The notes beneath the pieces are model-generated. The model worked only from the letters and a program-made list of their open reading frames with translations, was not told the origin of the DNA and did not search any database. A program made the translations under genes and the position numbers. From Myxococcota bacterium (lineage in GTDB: Bacteria; Myxococcota_A; UBA9160; SMWR01): a stretch of 64,000 nt of DNA. The stretch lies in the NCBI GenBank assembly GCA_022447545.1, contig JAKVBI010000012.1, positions 58,478 through 122,477 of the forward strand. Reading direction: 5' to 3'. This document shows, piece after piece, positions 60,549 to 64,000 of the stretch (its first letter is position 1; each line of letters starts with the position of its first letter).

Positions 60549-61676
60549 TCAGGCGTAGTGACTTCGGCGTTTGACCGCGATCTCGCGGTCGAGTTCGAAG
60601 ATCTGGGTTTTCTTCCAGCCTGCCGGTGCATCGGCGTGTTCTTCCCCTTCCGCACGTTCGAATTTGTGACCGTGGAGAACGCAATCGAGGATTCCGAGAT
60701 CCGGACGGGACGGGTGGTCGCGTTTGTCTCGAACATGCGTGGACGCGAACACCGTGTCACCGGCGAATAGCGGCGCCGTGTGACGTCCGGTCCCATACCG
60801 GATGTCACCCAGTGCATTGTCTCCGACGTCTGGAGACGAAAGGCCCAGGCAGAGGACGAAGGGGATTCCGCCGAAGATGATCAGCTTTCCCCCGACGTAT
60901 TGGGATGGGTCGAGATCGATCATGTACTGGTTGCAGTGCACCTGGCTCGTATTGTCGAGGATGGCCGTCAGGTGGATGTGCTCGTCGGTCATGGTGCGTC
61001 CGCGCGAGTGTTCGATCATGGTACCGGGCCGGAAATCCTCGAAATAGCTGTCCGAGCTGGATAGATGCGCGAGGGTCGAGTACTCGGCCGACGCGTCGTA
61101 GGGTGGCAACCAGAGTTCACAGTCCACGTCATCGGGCTCGATCTGCCCCGCGTGGAGTTCCGCAGCGTCGTCGTGCTTGTAGACCTGGACCTTGCGCTGC
61201 CAGGCCATCACGATGGCCTCGTCGTCGGTATCGATATTCTTGCGCGCGATGGACTGGACGTGGACGATGCCCAGGTTTGGGCGCTTCGAGGAGGGGCGCA
61301 CGCCCAGGACCTTCGTTTCCACCTCCACCGTGTCCCCCACGTAGAGCGGCGCGCCGAATTTCATGTCGACGTATTCGAGATTGGCTCGTGCGTTCTCGGA
61401 AATGTCTTCGACGGTTTGGCTGAATGCGACGAGCATGGTCAGCCCCGGTGGGCAGACCAGTGCGCGGTATCCATGGCGCTGTGCGTAGCGAGCATTCTTC
61501 GCCAGCGGATTCGACGTCATCGCGAATTCTGTGAAGGTGGTGAAAAGTCCCTCGGTGACGGTCTTGCCCCCTTTGTGACGGAAGATCTGCCCCGGCTCGA
61601 AGTCTTCGAGGAAGTTGCCCGTTCGCTTTCGGATCACCTCGAGGGGCTGTGTGGAATCGTCATGGGTAGGCGCCAA
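60549..61676 (-). CDS. mch: Mesaconyl-CoA hydratase (beta-methylmalyl-CoA dehydratase)
   Basis: A 375-residue double hot-dog MaoC-type protein. The first domain has FEPGQIFRHKGGKTVTEGLFTTFTEFAMTSNPLAKN and FGAPLYVGDTVEVETKVLGVR; the second has FRPGTMIEHSRGRTMTDEHIHLT and DIRYGTGRHTAPLFAGDTVFA. This tandem arrangement and sequence pattern match the Mch hydratase of the ethylmalonyl-CoA pathway. It interconverts mesaconyl-CoA and beta-methylmalyl-CoA. TTG at 61674-61676 is fixed by GGAGGAGGAG immediately upstream. It is the first gene of the mch-ligase-fdx-mcl operon. Confidence 0.88.
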   Translation of the reverse strand: MAPTHDDSTQPLEVIRKRTGNFLEDFEPGQIFRHKGGKTVTEGLFTTFTEFAMTSNPLAKNARYAQRHGYRALVCPPGLTMLVAFSQTVEDISENARANLEYVDMKFGAPLYVGDTVEVETKVLGVRPSSKRPNLGIVHVQSIARKNIDTDDEAIVMAWQRKVQVYKHDDAAELHAGQIEPDDVDCELWLPPYDASAEYSTLAHLSSSDSYFEDFRPGTMIEHSRGRTMTDEHIHLTAILDNTSQVHCNQYMIDLDPSQYVGGKLIIFGGIPFVLCLGLSSPDVGDNALGDIRYGTGRHTAPLFAGDTVFASTHVRDKRDHPSRPDLGILDCVLHGHKFERAEGEEHADAPAGWKKTQIFELDREIAVKRRSHYA

Positions 61677-61914
61677 GAACTCCTCCTCCGGGTCCCTGTG
61701 GAGCTGAAGAAATGATTTGTCTCGGGTGGAACTTCGGCCTTCGGGCCTCGGTTCAACCGGCTTCCGTTCGTCCCCCGAGTGTTTCCGCGGACACCGGGAA
61801 CTCAGAGCTCCAGAGCCAGGGAATGACCCGCTGGCGGCCGAATTCTATTCCATCTCCGGCTCCTCGCCTAGCGGCCGGATGGCCCGGAGGGCCGTGACTG
61901 TGCGTCACGGAGTT
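61677..61914 (-). other. Intergenic region upstream of mch
   Basis: The 238 bases should hold the mch promoter. On the minus strand TAGAAT near 61844-61849 is a good -10. The far end carries tandem hairpins at the 3' end of the next gene. No small gene is visible. Confidence 0.45.
61881..61910 (-). terminator. Tandem hairpins after the HhH-like gene
   Basis: CCGTGAC (61892-61898) pairs with GTCACGG (61904-61910), a 7-bp stem with a 5-base loop, beginning 5 bases after the stop codon. GGCCC/GGGCC (61881-61893) forms a second short hairpin next to it. No U-tract follows. Confidence 0.45.
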
Positions 61915-62613
61915 TCATGATCCAGGGCTGAGGAGATGGGGGCAATGGCCTGACAAGGGGCAGCGTTCCGGCTGGTCACGTGCGCAGGACAGCCCACCGA
62001 GGCGCTCGAGCCCCCACTCCAGGTCCGCGAAGGAGAGGTCGTCCGGTTCTTTGCGGATTGCGGCCCGGAGCGCCCCGGGTTCTCCTTCGAGATCCTCGGA
62101 TTCGCCGATGAACCCAAGATGGATAGCGGCTGCCCGGGCGGCCGGGTGGAGGGGCAGTTCCATGGCCTGCGCCCAGGTTTCTCGCAGGGGCCGAAGAAAT
62201 CTCGTCACTCCCCCAACGCCGAATCCAGGGGCCAGATTCGTCAGGCGCGGCCCCAGTTCTTGCAGATCCACTGCGTTCGAGGCCAGGGCCTCCAGGGATC
62301 CTCCTGCCTTCGAAAGCCCCTCCGCCAGGCGGATTACTTGGCGCGCAGCTTGCTCGTGGCGGGGAAAGTCCACGGATCGCAGCACTGAAGCCACCCGGGA
62401 AGCACCGGTTTGAAGCAGGGTTGCGGGTCTTTCGAGTCCATGCTCACGCAGGGAGAGGAAGGCACGGAGGCTGGTCTGGGTCGCGATCCGCCCGCCCAAG
62501 AGGGAGTTGGCGATCAGCCAGCGGCCCACATCCTCTTCGTCGCCCAGATCGAGCCCCAACCGGGCGGTTGGGTGGCTTCCCATCGTTTCCACGAGCCCGC
62601 TCATGGTAACCAT
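61915..62613 (-). CDS. Divergent endonuclease III/HhH-GPD-like protein
   Basis: A 232-residue helical protein. LAPGFGVGGVTRFL (residues 127-140) resembles the helix-hairpin-helix of HhH-GPD glycosylases, and the end DLEWGLERLGGLSCARDQPERCPLSGHC parallels the closing region of endonuclease III, where the last four cysteines bind 4Fe-4S. Here only Cys210, Cys218 and Cys224 are present and the expected second cysteine is missing. It could be a DNA-binding protein with an altered or absent Fe-S cluster. GAAGGA lies 6 bases before the ATG. Function is inferred only. Confidence 0.6.
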   Translation of the reverse strand: MVTMSGLVETMGSHPTARLGLDLGDEEDVGRWLIANSLLGGRIATQTSLRAFLSLREHGLERPATLLQTGASRVASVLRSVDFPRHEQAARQVIRLAEGLSKAGGSLEALASNAVDLQELGPRLTNLAPGFGVGGVTRFLRPLRETWAQAMELPLHPAARAAAIHLGFIGESEDLEGEPGALRAAIRKEPDDLSFADLEWGLERLGGLSCARDQPERCPLSGHCPHLLSPGS

Positions 62614-62804
62614 GACGATCCTTCTCGGATTGCGCCCGGCGAAACACGCGTGTTAATCATTACGCTCCGCTTTACCGGTTCGTCCCAGACTGTAACGTGC
62701 TCATCGAGCCCTGTGCCTGGGAAGGGGCCTGGAGTGGATTGGAGGCCGACAACTACGCCGGCCTGTACGGAAACCGCTCATCTCACCCAACGAAGGGATT
62801 CAGC
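62614..62804. promoter_or_regulatory. Divergent promoter region of the HhH-like and MDR genes
   Basis: The 191 bases hold a 12-base palindrome (62643-62654) and an AT-rich stretch just beyond it (TTAATCATTACG). AAGGGA near 62793-62798 is the ribosome-binding site for the plus-strand gene. The arrangement suggests a regulator-bound divergent promoter. Confidence 0.5.
62643..62654. promoter_or_regulatory. Palindromic operator candidate
   Basis: AACACGCGTGTT is a perfect 12-base palindrome in the divergent promoter region, next to the only AT-rich stretch. It is of the size bound by TetR- or MarR-type dimers. No regulator is encoded beside it in the window. Confidence 0.45.
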
Positions 62805-63965
62805 ATGCCCAAATCGTACGCGATTGCAGCAGAAGATATCGCCGCGGAAACCGCGCGCGTCGACGGAGATTTGACAAATTTCGACGTGAGTCGCGTGATC
62901 GCGCTGTCGGACGTGGAACTGCGGGAGATGGGTCCGGGCGATGTGCATCTGCGCATCCTCGCCGTTTCGGCAGAGCACAACGTGGATCACGCGGCTCTGG
63001 CCGACACGGTGAACATTGCCGAGGCACGGGGTGGGAAGATCTACCCTGGGAACAGCGCCCTGGGCGAAGTGATTGCGGTGGGAGAGGGGGTCACGCGTTT
63101 TGCGCCCGGTGACATCGCGATCACGCACTGCAACGGTGAGCCCGACGCTCACGGCTATCCGCTGCGGATCTGGGCCTACGACCAGCCTGAATCGATTGGC
63201 TGGTACGGCGAGGAGGCCGTGGTTGCCGACTGGCAGTTGATTCCCGCGCCTCTCGATTGCGGGCTCAATCTGTGGGAGATTGCGGCTCTACCGCTGCGGG
63301 CTCCCACTGCCTATCACCTTTGGCGTCGAGCCATTGGGATCTATCGCGTGAAGGTCGAGCGACGTCAGCGCTCCCAGCTCACGGTGTTGGGGTTCGGAGG
63401 CGGCGTTTCGGAGTTGTTCCTGATGATCGCCGCCCAGGAGGGACATCGGGCACTGTTTTGTTCGGGCAGCGCCGAGCGCAGGGCTCACCTCGAGGGTCTT
63501 GGAATCGAGGGCATCGACCAGCACGAGTTCAATCGCTTCGCATCTCGGGATGACGTCCGGGCTTTCAGTAAGCACGTGAAGGGACTGACCGGTGGCGAGG
63601 GTGCGCATATCGTTTGCGACATGTTGCGAGGTCCCGTCTTCGCCGCAGGACTCCAGGTGATGGCCCGCATGGGGGTCAACGTCAGTGCCGGTTGGCAGCT
63701 CGACACAGCGGCGAACTACAACTCCGCCAATCTCTCGGTGCGTCAGCTCACTCTCGATCACGTCCACTTCGAAACCATCGAGGGCAGTGCCGCAGCCACC
63801 GAACTCTACGGTCGGGTATTCCGCCCTACGGTCCACAAGGAGATCTACGCGTTTGGGGATCTGCCGCGGGCCATGGAGGAGATGCATCAGAACGTTCAGA
63901 CCGGCATTCCCATCGTCCAGGTGGCGGCCGACCTGCCGGACTCGGTGGCGTCACTGGTTCCCTGA
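62805..63965 (+). CDS. MDR-superfamily (zinc-type alcohol dehydrogenase-like) oxidoreductase
   Basis: A 386-residue medium-chain dehydrogenase/reductase. The N-terminal catalytic domain includes YPGNSALGEVIAVGEGVTRFAPGDIAITHCN, and the cofactor domain starts LTVLGFGGGVSELFLMIAAQEGH, then FCSGSAERRAHLEGLGIEG. ITHCN followed by LRIWAYDQPES resembles a spaced motif of crotonyl-CoA carboxylase/reductase (HCN...RIWGYE), but the longer Ccr insertion is missing. No catalytic zinc cysteine is visible. Close to the mch-mcl operon it may serve the same pathway. AAGGGA precedes the ATG at 62805. Confidence 0.75.
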   Translation: MPKSYAIAAEDIAAETARVDGDLTNFDVSRVIALSDVELREMGPGDVHLRILAVSAEHNVDHAALADTVNIAEARGGKIYPGNSALGEVIAVGEGVTRFAPGDIAITHCNGEPDAHGYPLRIWAYDQPESIGWYGEEAVVADWQLIPAPLDCGLNLWEIAALPLRAPTAYHLWRRAIGIYRVKVERRQRSQLTVLGFGGGVSELFLMIAAQEGHRALFCSGSAERRAHLEGLGIEGIDQHEFNRFASRDDVRAFSKHVKGLTGGEGAHIVCDMLRGPVFAAGLQVMARMGVNVSAGWQLDTAANYNSANLSVRQLTLDHVHFETIEGSAAATELYGRVFRPTVHKEIYAFGDLPRAMEEMHQNVQTGIPIVQVAADLPDSVASLVP

Positions 63966-63977
63966 GAAGGGTCTTTT
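63960..63977 (+). terminator. Weak terminator after the MDR gene
   Basis: CCCT (63960-63963) and AGGG (63968-63971) form a short 4-bp stem, followed by TCTTTT (63972-63977). It overlaps the stop codon. The stem is too short to be certain. Confidence 0.3.
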
Positions 63978-64000
63978 GAGGGTTCTGAAGTCTTCGAAGA

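Noticed and set aside
1-64000. CRISPR arrays, insertion sequences, integrases, attachment sites, rRNA or tRNA genes
   Set aside because: I scanned for spaced direct repeats, transposase motifs and RNA-gene signatures and found none I could support.

Overview
The window is high-GC bacterial chromosome, densely packed with about 60 protein genes and no recognisable RNA gene, insertion sequence, prophage or CRISPR array. LPS-type genes (LpxL-like acyltransferase, WaaE-like glycosyltransferase), heme A synthase, a class III CoA-transferase pair and many SDR enzymes indicate an aerobic, fatty-acid/acyl-CoA-using Gram-negative. I suspect an uncultured deltaproteobacterial or Myxococcota-like lineage, but the sequence alone does not prove this.

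Layout. 1-1469: tandem CaiB/BaiF CoA-transferases. 1487-4989: a minus-strand surface-glycolipid operon (galacturonokinase-like kinase, LpxL-like acyltransferase, WaaE-like glycosyltransferase, unknown protein) with ctaA upstream. 6193-16292: a degenerate-GGDEF-like protein, SDR enzymes, citrate synthase, a flavoprotein dehydrogenase, rsmJ, a propeller lipoprotein, a SUI1/eIF1-like factor and a CoA-binding protein. 16333-23268: an active/inactive M16 peptidase pair, a ferritin-like diiron protein, a WYL regulator, a patatin and efp. 23478-26481: a ParA / acyltransferase / SDR operon. 26657-28481: etfBA. 28655-37222: metallo-beta-lactamase hydrolases, an esterase-like protein, a phosphodiesterase lipoprotein, an Fe-S RecB-like nuclease, cysE, an Mrp ATPase, a CcmH-like protein and a PduO cobalamin adenosyltransferase. 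37250-44338: four large polytopic membrane proteins of GT-C/YfhO type. 44361-50312: a mutase / MeaB / SWIM-SNF2 helicase operon. 50414-56843: srkA, nadA, two glycosyltransferases, an RNA uracil methyltransferase and a cyclophilin. 56948-63965: malyl-CoA lyase, a one-cluster ferredoxin, acyl-CoA ligase subunits, mesaconyl-CoA hydratase, a divergent HhH-type protein and an MDR reductase.

The main metabolic theme is ethylmalonyl-CoA-type carbon assimilation. The mutase (best match from memory: MeaA/ethylmalonyl-CoA mutase), its chaperone MeaB, PduO adenosyltransferase, mesaconyl-CoA hydratase, malyl/beta-methylmalyl-CoA lyase and a malate/succinate-CoA ligase all lie in this window. EtfAB could accept electrons from the acyl-CoA dehydrogenase step. 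Crotonyl-CoA carboxylase/reductase, the epimerase and methylsuccinyl-CoA dehydrogenase are not clearly present here.

Three expression features recur. Many genes overlap by 4 bases (ATGA, GTGA, TTGA). Several genes start with TTG or GTG behind strong Shine-Dalgarno sequences. Another set has no Shine-Dalgarno but a TANNNT hexamer 5-8 bases before the start codon, as expected for leaderless mRNAs.
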